Below are positions 10,999 to 30,100 of a stretch of 64,000 nt of DNA, in pieces. Source of the stretch: Chrysomallon squamiferum (taxonomy: Eukaryota > Mollusca > Gastropoda > Neomphalida > Peltospiridae); contig CM022672.1 of NCBI GenBank assembly GCA_012295275.1, positions 3,579,443-3,643,442 on the forward strand, read 5' to 3'. Position 1 is the first letter of the stretch. Each line of letters starts with the position of its first letter. Made by a program: the position numbers and the translations under genes. The notes under the pieces are model-generated. The model searched no databases. It was not told the DNA's origin and saw only the letters and a program-made list of their open reading frames with translations.

Positions 10999-13900
10999 AT
11001 GACGAAAGAACTTCGACGTAGAATACGACATCGGAATGGACCGTCTGTTTCTTCTAAATCAAATGATGGGGCAAAACGACCAAAGACTAAAGTTGACATA
11101 TTTGTTAAAATATTAGCTACTGGTGCATTGGTCACAATAGTTAGTTTAGTAGCGTATTACAGATACCAGTCATTTCTGAAAAATATTGTGATAACACCTT
11201 TAAGTTCACCAAAGATTTTGGCTGCTAATAGTTCAAGTCCAGCGGTAAATTCGGATCGGTACTGGGGTACATACAGATCACACACTTACTTTGGTTTAAA
11301 GACGAGAACGCCAAAGTCACCAGTTGTAGGTTTGTATTTTATTAATAATATAATTTCTTACAATTAGTATTACGAATATAATCCTATAAATTATTTTGAA
11401 TAATTTTCTTTGCAGTAAATCAATAAATTATTAATGTTATCTGTCAGAAGGTTTGATTTTAAAACAGAAACTAAATTTTATATATATTTCACTGTAAGAC
11501 ACTGATGTTTGTATTCAGAAGTAAAATGTAGTTGTCAGCTGATATTTTTAATTTTTAAATATATTTTTAACAGGTTTAATGTGGCTGCCACAGTTTACAG
11601 GTGTCATGCCCCCTCCAGTCAGACATTGGTGTGATCAAGCAGACAACATTCAGAAATATGGCTGGCTAGCTCATGATGGGATTAATTTTGGAGTGCAAGA
11701 AATTGAAGAGAACACATTTACATTAAGAACAGAGTTTGTCAAAAGACCAGGAGGAAATTATGGTGGTGATTGGACGGCCAGATTTACTGTGAAACCAAAA
11801 GTAATCCAAATTCTATATTCGTGATAATTTTAGATATATAATATGCAATAAGAATTATTTGACTGAAATAATCTAAACTATATTTAAACAATATTGTTCA
11901 AGGATTAAAATTTTATTTAGTGAAACACTGCAACAGAAATATCACTTTACTTAACCTTAAAGTAATTGAAGTAACCAGTTTCTGTTTCACATTGTCATAA
12001 TGGGTTAGTATTTTGTAGTGTAAATTTCAACTGGGTTTAAGGAATCATGGATTTTATGTTTTTGACATGTCAGCAGTAACCAGTATCTGGAATTTAATTT
12101 GAAATTAAATCTTAGTCTGAGTTTTAATTAGGATAAGTTTCATTAATGTACTTAGTGGAAATTATTTATGTTTATTTAAATTATAATTAGATTCCTGATC
12201 ATCCAGTAGTGGTTTCGCTGATGTTCTACATAGCATTAGAGGGAGATGGGCACCTGGAAGTTGAAGCAAACAAGAAAAGACTCTCTGCAGTGAAAGGCAT
12301 AACTGAAGAACTTGGAAGATTTGAGATAAAATTTCCAAAGACTGTTTCTTCTGTTCAGAAATTTCACCATCTAATAACACATGCCAGTCGCCTTGACAAA
12401 TTAAAAGATGTCCTCCTCCAAGCAATGGCCATTGACAACTGGGACAAGTCTAATAAACTCCCATATTTTACATTCAATGGCCAGTATGTACCCAGAGACA
12501 CAAAGGCCAACTACATTGTCCATCAAGTAACAGCATTATTGCCGCTTCAGTTGGAAGTCATTTTTGAATCAGCAAGTTTTCATGACCGACCCAACACTCT
12601 GTCAGGAGACATTTTTTCTGCAGAACTCCTTAAATATCAGAATGCATTTGATGTTAAGTTTGAAAGGTTGTTTCCTTTAGAAAAAAAGGCTATGGTAAAG
12701 ATCATATTTCATTTGCAAAAGCTGCACTCAGCAATATGCTTGGCAGTATTGGGTATTTTTATGGATCTTCCCTGGTTCAGTCAGCATATAATGATGAACC
12801 AGTGTCTTACTGGGATGCTCCTCTCTACACTGGTGTGCCATCAAGACCATTCTTTCCACGTGGTTTTCTCTGGGATGAAGGTTTTCATAATCTTCTGATC
12901 AGTCAGTGGGACCAGAACATTTCTGTAGACATTATAGCTCACTGGTTTGATTTGATGAACACTGAAGGATGGATTCCAAGAGAACAAATTCTAGGAGTTG
13001 AGGCACGTGCCAAGGTTCCTCCTCAGTTTATAGTACAGAGAAACAAAAATGCAAACCCTCCCACGTTTTTCTTACCTTTAAAACACATAATTAAAAACAT
13101 GATAAATTCCAACACTGTGAAAGATAAAGCTTTCCTGAGTGCACTGTTTCCAAGATTAAAAGCTTGGTTTTCCTGGTACAACATCAGTCAAGTTGGGAAC
13201 AAGCCTACCACCTACAGATGGCGAGGACGTGATCCAAAAAACACAAAACAGTTCAATCCACTGACTCTGACATCAGGTCTGGATGACTTCCCAAGAGCTT
13301 CACATCCAAATGATGAGGAATATCATGTTGATCTCAGATGCTGGTTAGCACTGGCTTCTGGTGTGATGGCAGACATAGCACGTTCGCTAGACAAAAACTG
13401 GCAGATCTACGACTTGACCCATCAACGTTTGACTGACAACAACCTCCTGGATGAACTACACTGGTCAGAGAAAGGTCAACAGTACAGTGACTATGGTCTG
13501 CATACTGATCGAGTGAAACTGGAGAGGCCAAAACGACCAGAACATCTTCAGCCAGGTCAGAGACCTCCACAACAAGACAAAATTCGCACAGTGCAAGAAG
13601 AGCCTCAACTTCAGTTTGTCAATTCTTTGGGTTATGTCAGTCTGTTTCCTTTCTTATTGCGAATAGTGGATCCCATATCCCCAAAATTGTACAAAATACT
13701 GAGTGATTTGAAAAATCCTTCACTTCTGTGGTCAGACTACGGTTTACGATCATTGTCAAAAAGTGCTAAACTTTACAACCGTTACAATACAGAACATGAT
13801 CCACCTTACTGGAGAGGAGCAGTATGGATTAACATGAATTATTTAGCTCTTTCAGCTTTAGACTTTTACTCAAAAGAAAGAGGACCATACCAAGAGACAG

Positions 13901-14076
13901 CTCGTTCTGTTTACAAGGAATTAAGGACTAATATTGTCAATAACATGCTAAAAGAATACAAGAGAACAGGGTATATGTGGGAAAATTACAGTGACAAGAC
14001 TGGTGAAGGTAAAGGCAGCCATCCCTTCACAGGCTGGTCTGCACTGGTTGTGCTTATAATGGGCGAGAAGTATTAA
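10999..14076 (+). CDS. MOGS: Mannosyl-oligosaccharide glucosidase (alpha-glucosidase I), GH63, with an apparent 1-nt frameshift
   Basis: Glucosidase I is a type II ER membrane enzyme that removes the outermost alpha-1,2-linked glucose from the Glc3Man9GlcNAc2 N-glycan just after its transfer to nascent protein. There are three coding exons: 10999-11329, 11574-11800 and 12191-14076, all with GT-AG introns. The joined product is about 814 residues (the human protein, recalled, is 837). The N-terminus MTKELRRRIRHR resembles the arginine-rich ER-retention tail of the family and is followed by one membrane segment (about residues 34-54). Family landmarks in order are SSSPAV..YWGTYR, TEFVKRPGG, FFPRGFLWDEGFH, RWRGRDP, LDDFPRASHP, EHDPPYWRGAVW and a C-terminal MGEKY. 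I chose ATG 10999; an in-frame GTG/ATG extension upstream looks like leader. The frame breaks at 12681-12687, where A7 needs to be A8 to join the two halves. Convergent with ACTR1. A possible poly(A) signal AATAAA lies at 14411-14416. Confidence 0.95.
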
Positions 14077-17000
14077 AGTTTCATTCCATTTAACACTGAA
14101 CAATCAGTAACTTTTATGTTTCTCCTGGATAAAAGGTAGCACATTATTTACATCTTTATCATCTGATTTCATTGCTTATCATAATTTTATATGCATTACC
14201 AGAATAATTTATATTTAGGATAAATTACCATCCTAAAACAATATCATGTTTTACATCACTGTTATATATGCACTTACTTTTTTTTAAATTTGTATACTTA
14301 TTAAAATTACATTCATGTGTTTTGTATATCTTGTGTATTCTTAACTGATAATGTACTTATTGTATAAATTACGTGGCAGCAATTACTAATTTTACATTTA
14401 TATAACTAAAAATAAATAAATAATGAAATTAAAAATATTAGTTTGAGTACATGTTTCAAAAACTGGTTGTATGTATACATTTGTATACTTCTGTCACTTA
14501 TTATCATGTTAAAAAAAAATAACTAAAAAATATGTTAATAAAGAAAAGTATACAAAGACATGACCTGATTTGTCAACTTTGTAAGGATGCTGAGAGTTGG
14601 TTGAACTTGAGGGTATGGTTATGAGCTTAAGACTGACCTGGGTTCACATCCATACCAATCACAGATGTATTTTTAGGTACCATGCATGCAGCTATTAACA
14701 GTATTAAAGGAATCATATTTAAACAGTAATAAAGTAAATCATCTCTGCCATATGCACACACACGTAAAATTAATTTTGCTATTAGAAAATATTTTTATGG
14801 TACTGGTAAATTTATATAATTGTACTTCACTGTTCTATGCATATTGTGCCAAAATAAAAAAAAGACATGAAAATAGTGAATTTAACTATAGTTTATATAA
14901 GACAAACACCAAAATAATTTTATTCCCAGTTTATTTTGTGTAATAATTATACACAACTGAGTAAAAGCTGGTTCAAAAGTTGCAGATGAAATTTAAAAAA
15001 ACTAACAGCATAAATTAATATGGAAGATTAAAAAATCAACAAGTGTTGCAAACAATACACAAACAACACTAAATGGTGTTTTCATCATCTCTGTAAGTCT
15101 GGTGATTTCTCATTATTAAAATCAGAATTTTAAACCTTGGTATTCAAATGAACATAAATAAAACCAGACCTATTATTTAAATGAATGAGACAGACCAATG
15201 TACGTATGGACAAACACCCATAGAACTTAATAAACTGGTTTATATAATGCCAAACAATTATTCTTTGTATTTAGTACTTTGAATAATAATTATTACAAGA
15301 CTTTTATTTAGTAGTAAATCTTTTGCTTTAAACTCACATTCTGGTCAAGCCTGTGTAACAGTATCTTTAAGTACTATCTTTAAGCTCTCCCTGCAGATAG
15401 CATTGTAATATAATGTCTTAATTCTCAATTTCCCCCTTCTCTTTCTCAAATAATAACAGAGGTAACCTTCAGTATCATATGCTAGGGTGTTAATAATAAA
15501 ACTTGGTGATTTTAATTAATATTTTAAGTATATAACCTAAAATGGTTGCCTGAACCTTACTTATAAATTCTTATTTGAAATTAATATTAAAAATTCATAT
15601 TAAAAAAAAAAAAACAAATGTACAAAAAATAAATAAAAGTAAATTATTCATCTATGAATTACTCTTCCGTGAATCTACAAAAGACTTGAAAAGAAAATTT
15701 GAAGTAAAAGCTATTGTTAAGATTTCCACTTAAAACCACAACCACAAAAATGAGATATCCCTTGCAACAAAAGATAACTGCTAATATTTAACTGGTTCGA
15801 ATTTCACCTGAAGAAAGTATATAAAAGCTAAAAATGAAAGAAGAAAAAGAAAGACATTTATTATATTATGTGTCTGACAATTTGTGAAAATAGCCAAGTT
15901 TAAAATGTTTGATGTAATATTTTGAAAATTATGTTTCTGTGGATTTTATCAAAGCCTAATAATTATATAAGCCTGAAAATCAAATTATGACAAAGCAAAA
16001 AAAAAAAAAAAAAAAAAAAATCAATATTGCAAGATAGCAATAATAAAAATAAAACTGAGCTTGGGAAATGTTTTTTACTGGTTGGTTTGATATCTGACTA
16101 GTTGTTACTTTCAATGCACACACATTGTATAGTTTTTGGTTATGAATATATCATCATATTTACATATATTGTTATTTTGAAGGTTCACACAACTGTATGA
16201 ATAAACTGATATGCTATAATTTATTAACTACTTGAGATGAACAATTAGAAATAAACGAATACAGTTCTTTTTTGCATATTCCATTTTTTAAACACAAACA
16301 AGTCTTAAACAGCCACCACAACAAATCTAGCCATAACATTATAATCTTAACCATAATCTGAAACACATTTTTAAATCTGTTTTAATTAAAAATATAAAAC
16401 AAATACATTCATTAGATTAAATTTTAATTGTCACAATTAATTTTTTGATCCAAATTTAAACGAAAATGCAGTTATCTGTCATTGTGTAATATTGTGATTC
16501 TATTGTCAACAGAATATAATCCAACTCGAAACAAAAAATTAGCACCTAAACATTTCGCACTGAATGGAATATTCAAATATATTGCACAAAGCTTCTGCAC
16601 CATCATAAAAAATTAAATAAATTTCTCCAAAACAATTTAATGTACTTGAAAATGTCATGGGCAGCTATTTCCAAGTTGTCCTTTTAGTATATAAAATTTG
16701 AAGTGTGTGTTGTTAACAACCTACATTAAATTCGTGATGATACCTGAAGCATCTTCAAATAATTAATGTATATTTAAGAATACTTTATAAACAATTCATC
16801 ATCTTTCATATTTTCTCTGCACTAATATTCAATTTTTCTATTTTTTTCCAGGATATATTTCAAAAAAATTTAAATTCATATTCCTCTTAGAATAATATAT
16901 CAGTATTGTTTTCTTTGTTGTTTTATCATTTAACCACAGTAATACACAACAAAAGTCACAAAAAAAAAAAAAAAAAATCCATTTTGGAACAATTCAGTAT

Positions 17001-18274
17001 AAACGATAATTGTTTATTTTATTTATTTTAAATGATCATAGTCAAAATAAAAAATGTTTAATAATCTCCATTTGTTTTGAGAAATCAAAAACAATTATAA
17101 TCATAACGTACAAAAAAAAAAAAAAAAAAAAAAAGTCCTAATAAATTTTTAGAAAAATGGCTGTATTATTAATCTTCAGTTTAAAATAACAAAGCAGTAT
17201 AATCATATTAAAATATTTAATTTTCAATTGATTTCTTTTTCAAAGTCTAACGCTGATGTGAATCTTTACAATTTTAAATATTTTCATGAACTTAATCTAA
17301 GAGTTGTGACCACAGGTCTTGAATATAAAGTGTGTCAGTTAAAAGGAGTGCTTTGGGAATTAACCATCTCCCATTTATTGTCAACTTACTTTATATTTAG
17401 GGTCACTACTATAGTTACGTCAGTTGTCTTTTCAGAGATTGTGGATCCACTGCAGTGAAACAGTTCTACTTACGATTAATTATGTAAAATATCTTATGCG
17501 TACATGTGTATACACATGTACACATCCATTTAACTTGTAGATTTTTATATTTTAATACATATTTTCTGTCAAATTTGACAGTAAATCAGTCGATGTTAAT
17601 ACACTTTATAGCATATCATGTGGAATGTGAAATTCATTACATGTTGGGAAGTTAATTATTATGTTTTTTGTGTTAGTTATTATTATTCTTCTTTAAAGGC
17701 TTGTGAAATGTTGCATCTTTTTTTATATATCAAGGATCAGTGGAGAAACTGTCTTATAAAAAGTTTGAAATAATTAAAAAACCAACCCTGAAAACAAAAG
17801 ATATACTGAAGTATTAAAACTGATGGCCAAGTACATGAGAAACAATATTTACGTAAATAACATCCAAAGTCTTGAGATAACCTAAGCAAAAACTAAACAG
17901 GCTTTTTAAATTACTTGTACATCTAGCATTATGTCATTGTTGTTCTTAGGTTGTTTAAATCATGTGAAATGTCAGTTTTACACACAGCACTTTTACAAAT
18001 GACAACAATTTACAGTTGTTTCTCTTATGTATGACTGGCTATTTGATGTATTATGACAATATTACTGAAACTGCAGTATACACTGGCATGCAGTCATGTC
18101 AGATTCACCAGCTGTTTCACAATTTTTCAAGCATCTGTCCATTAATATCACATGGTCAGCACTGCATGTTAATGCTTGTCCTGCAGTAGATAGAACATAA
18201 ATATTTTAAACTGAACATTTACAGGTAGAATTATAATTTAAAATATGTTGTTTCATTTTTATTTTCTCTAAATC
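14077..18274. other. MOGS-ACTR1 tail-to-tail intergenic region, including both 3' UTRs
   Basis: An AT-rich stretch between two convergent genes, without a supportable coding region. Candidate poly(A) signals for MOGS are AATAAA at 14411-14416 and 14537-14542. Poly(A) runs occur near 15600, 15998-16020, 16961-16977 and 17111-17134. The 14577-14690 segment has a faint tRNA-like B-box look (GGTTCACATCC) but is too weak to call a SINE. Confidence 0.6.
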
Positions 18275-25972
<7,698 letters not shown>

Positions 25973-27173
25973 ACAGACAGTAAACCCTGTCTACTTGGAT
26001 CGATTTTACATCTACCGTTATCTTTTTCAGTTTTTAACATCAGTTACTTCCGGTTTTTAAATGCATCATGGGGAATTTAAAAAACATATTTCCTACATAA
26101 CAAATTTAATATTGAAGTTCTTATTTATCCTGCATTTATTGATACATAAGTTATGACCATAATTACGATGTAACTGCATCTTATTAGAAAAACAGTATAA
26201 ATGCCGTAAATTTTACAAGTTAATTATTATCCAGTTTGTAAAAATAATATATTAATGACATTCTCCCACGACATTAAATGATTAATTTGTCTAAAAACGG
26301 AACTTAGAGAATGAACTAATATAAGTAATAAGTAATGGTATTATTTTAAATTGTTACTATTTATTTACAGTTTTGTTTATTTACTAATTATCCGAAAATA
26401 ACCTCAAAATGCATTTAATTTTTTTATATTACAATAGAGAAAACTATTTTCGTTATATTTTATATGCATCATTTTGTTTATACCATATACAAAATATATT
26501 ACAAAAGGGAAAGTTTATAATAGTAATAATAATAATAATAAAAATAACAACAACAACAAAAATAATAATAATAATACCAATTACATATATGTATTTATAA
26601 TTGATTTTGTATATACATTATGCATTTAGAATTTTAACTTCGAAATAGCATTATTCAAGAAATTACGCTCAATGAATTAAATGACATTAAAAAGATATGC
26701 TATCAAGTTCAGACTAGTAAATGATATATTTTTTTCCAACCTTAGTATGAAATAATTATTGTTATCAGTTGTTTAGAGTACATTATCTAAATCAGAATTA
26801 ATAAGAAATATAAAATAAATATATTTTTATTGTCTAAACACAAATATATTTTTGAAATAAACTTAGAGACTTGTATTTTAAAATATACTGATTTTTTTTA
26901 GTTGATAAGCTTTTTGATATTCATCTTGGGTGGTCGCCACCGGAGTAAAATGTTTGTGCTGTTACATCTATCTGTCACACCCACTAAATATATAAATATA
27001 TGGAAGGCACGATAAAAAGTGTTTAATATACATGTTTTAAAGAAACTGTATTTAGTATTTCGATTATTGTTCACTATATAATAAACAGTGAATTATGTTA
27101 TAACGAAATAACATGGCCCAAGTTTATCGTAGGAAGTTAATGTAACAGCCGCAGATGCCACAGTCTAAAAAAC
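25973..27173. promoter_or_regulatory. Shared ACTR1/SUFU divergent promoter region
   Basis: The two start codons lie 1.2 kb apart on opposite strands, so both promoters must lie in or near this interval. ACTTCCGGT at 26046-26054 reads ACCGGAAGT on the reverse strand, the full ETS/GABP consensus, about 75-80 bp before the ACTR1 ATG. On the SUFU side, a 16-codon upstream frame (27155-27205) overlaps the SUFU start. The rest is AT-rich with an (AAT)n-like tract at 26518-26576. No TATA box can be assigned with confidence. Confidence 0.5.
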
Positions 27174-30100
27174 ATGGAGGAAAGAAGAAATTTCTACTCT
27201 TCTAGTTATTCATCTCAGCCAACAGTTCCCATCACACCACCCGGATTAGAGGCAATTTATTCAGCATGTCGAAGACTTTATCCAAACCAACCGAATCCGT
27301 TACAAGTTACTGCTTTAGTCAAATACTGGTAGGCAAATTTTGAAAGTTTACGTTTTAGTTTTACTCTGTGATTGTCAAAATCGAATGAAAACAATGGTTT
27401 TGCTGTTCGACTAGAACATGTGACTCAGAATGACAATCATTGGAACGGGTTATTTTTTAAGTTTGTTTTATTAAATGCACCATTTTAACAGGAAAATACT
27501 AATTTAACTATAATAATGAAATGTAGCTCTTGATAATTTTAGTGACAGAAGTTGAATAAGAATTTTCCAAAACAGGGAGTTTTTACCTACTATAAAGTAT
27601 AATCGACTCAAGCATATATCATTATAATATATGTTATTGCTATATTAGAAACATAGTCTAATGCAGTTATAGGTTTGATGCGGTTTAGTAAAAAGTTATG
27701 AAAATAATTTATAAACGTCATAAATATTTTTGACAGTTTAAAAAAAATTAATAATAATAAACAATAGCAGTTAAATATTTTAAAGTTACAGAAAGTTTTC
27801 TTCATTCCTTAATTTTTTTATTTTTTCTTACATTTAAAAGTAATCATTTGCATTGACTAGTTGCATTCTATTTGGATCCATGGCTGCTGTTTATAATAAT
27901 TGTGGTATTTTGTAGTACATGTTTTTATCTGAAAGAAAGTGTATTACAGGTCATTTGCTGCTTTAGAAATTAAAACAAATAATTTTATTTTTTGCACTGT
28001 CATTACAATTAAGGAAGAAACTATAATATTAAACTGTTTTAAAGTTTTGTTATATAAAATTGTTAATAATTTATTCCACAACTAGCACTAATATTTTTAC
28101 ATTTAATTTATATAGAAAATTCAGTTTGTGCAAAATGTTTATTAGGATTATTTTTATTCCACTTGTCATTCTTTCGTTACATATTATTTTTAATGCTAAT
28201 TTATATTTAAAATGTATTTCATTTGTTAATTATTACTTTTAATTTATTTATAATAATTTTATTTAAATATATATATATCTATATATATTCTGTTAAAACT
28301 TGTGTCATATATTTTGGATTTATAATTATAATTTGTATGACTTCTCTTGTCTATGGGGAAATGTATGATAAAAAAAAAAAAAAAAAATAAATAAATAAAT
28401 AAATAAAATAAAATAACTGATTTTACCAAAATGATGATGAATTAAAAAACTTTTTTTTTTTTTTTTTTTTTTATTTTTTTTTTAATATTAATCTGTAAAA
28501 TAATATGGTGTATTTGAAGTTGCTTTAAAAGCTTTCGTTTGTGGTTCTGATATATGATCCAGAAACTTCACCACTGTGTCAACTCTATTTCTTTTGGTGA
28601 TATTCTAAATAGGTTAGTTCATAATATTGCTTTCGAACATATATTTGACATTTTTTGTAATGGTAAAGTTTTAATCTGCATGTAGCAATATGGTAAAGTC
28701 TGAATTAATTTTAGTTAAGATTTGTATTTTTTGTTATGAGCAACATACCTTTATAAAAAAAGTAAAAAAAAAAGACATTTTTAAGAATCGAAAAGTTTCA
28801 GAATTTGTTTTTTTCCTTTTCTTGTTTTTGCTCTGATTCTTTGCCAGTGCTTTATATACTCATAAGTGTAAATAAGAATGATGTTAAAAAAGAAAATTAA
28901 ATAAACCTAAAAAAATTAACAAACAAGTATGTTTGTTTAAAAAGTTAGCCTTTGGCAATACATTTTTAAGCTTTAGAATTTAGAGAAAAGGCTGGACAAA
29001 CAACTTGTATACATTTTTAATGTGTTAGTTGAAGATGTTAGAGTAGATGGGTTTTCCATATAATGTAAATTGCATATCATAAGATCATCTTAAAAATACA
29101 CTTTTTTTAGATTATCAAATTTTACTTTGATAACTAAAAAAAAAATATTTTAGTTTGAAGTTTGGACTAAATCTGGTATATTTCTGTTACCCTCTCATAA
29201 TCCAAAAACATCTGTTATGTGACTGCTACGGTAATATTCAGTATTTTAAATAGGTCAGTTGTAGTGCCCATTTGTAGACTTGAAATAACCATTTAAAAAC
29301 AGATTGGGTTATACAGGCAATTAGCCACATCTGAATACTGGCAAATAATAATTTATGATTTACTGTGTTAACCATACATTTTATTTATTTTTTTTAATTT
29401 TATTTATTTATTTTATGGAAAAAAGATCAGAGGTGTGCAATTTGTGAAACTCTATTTAGAAAGAATGTTTTAAATATAAAAAACATTGTCATAAATTACG
29501 TTAACAGACTCTTTTCAATTTCTAATTTAATTTGCATCTAGTTATTAAGTTAAAGCTCATATTACATTAAACATAATTTTTTTTGAATTAAACTAGATCA
29601 ACAGCATTGTCTGTTTGCTGTAGTCTCTATATTCTAATTAATTTATTTGATAACTTCATTAAAATAATTTAACCATAATCATTATTGATTATGCCATGAG
29701 CATTGTTTTAGTTAGCATAAATTAAACTCTTCTGTTTTATATTTGTTTGCAACAAAGATTATATAGTAATTAAGAAAACAACTGGTTTTTTTTTAAACTC
29801 TTTCGTCTTTGTTACAAACATTATTAACCTTTTTATTTAAAGTATGTTAAATTTTAATGAACCTAACTGGAATTAAGAACTTATGCCATTTTCAATATAC
29901 ATGATCAAATTTTAATCATTGTTTCCTACACTAATCATACTGACACGGGTATGACCAATAGTTGAACTGGCCTAAATTAATCATATTCTGCTAATTATAC
30001 CAACATGAATTAATCTGCTGATCTATATTGGCCCACATTGATAAAATTTCTAATTTAACTTACATGACTATATCAATGGATCCATATTGCCATGGTGATC

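Noticed and set aside
12681-12687. Calling programmed -1 frameshifting in MOGS as a feature
   Set aside because: The heptamer fits, but I found no downstream structure to support it, MOGS is not known to use recoding, and SUFU shows a similar single-base homopolymer loss. Assembly error is more likely.
14577-14690. Possible tRNA-derived SINE (GGTTCACATCC resembling a B box)
   Set aside because: No convincing A box, no tail, and two B-box mismatches. A genome copy count would be needed.
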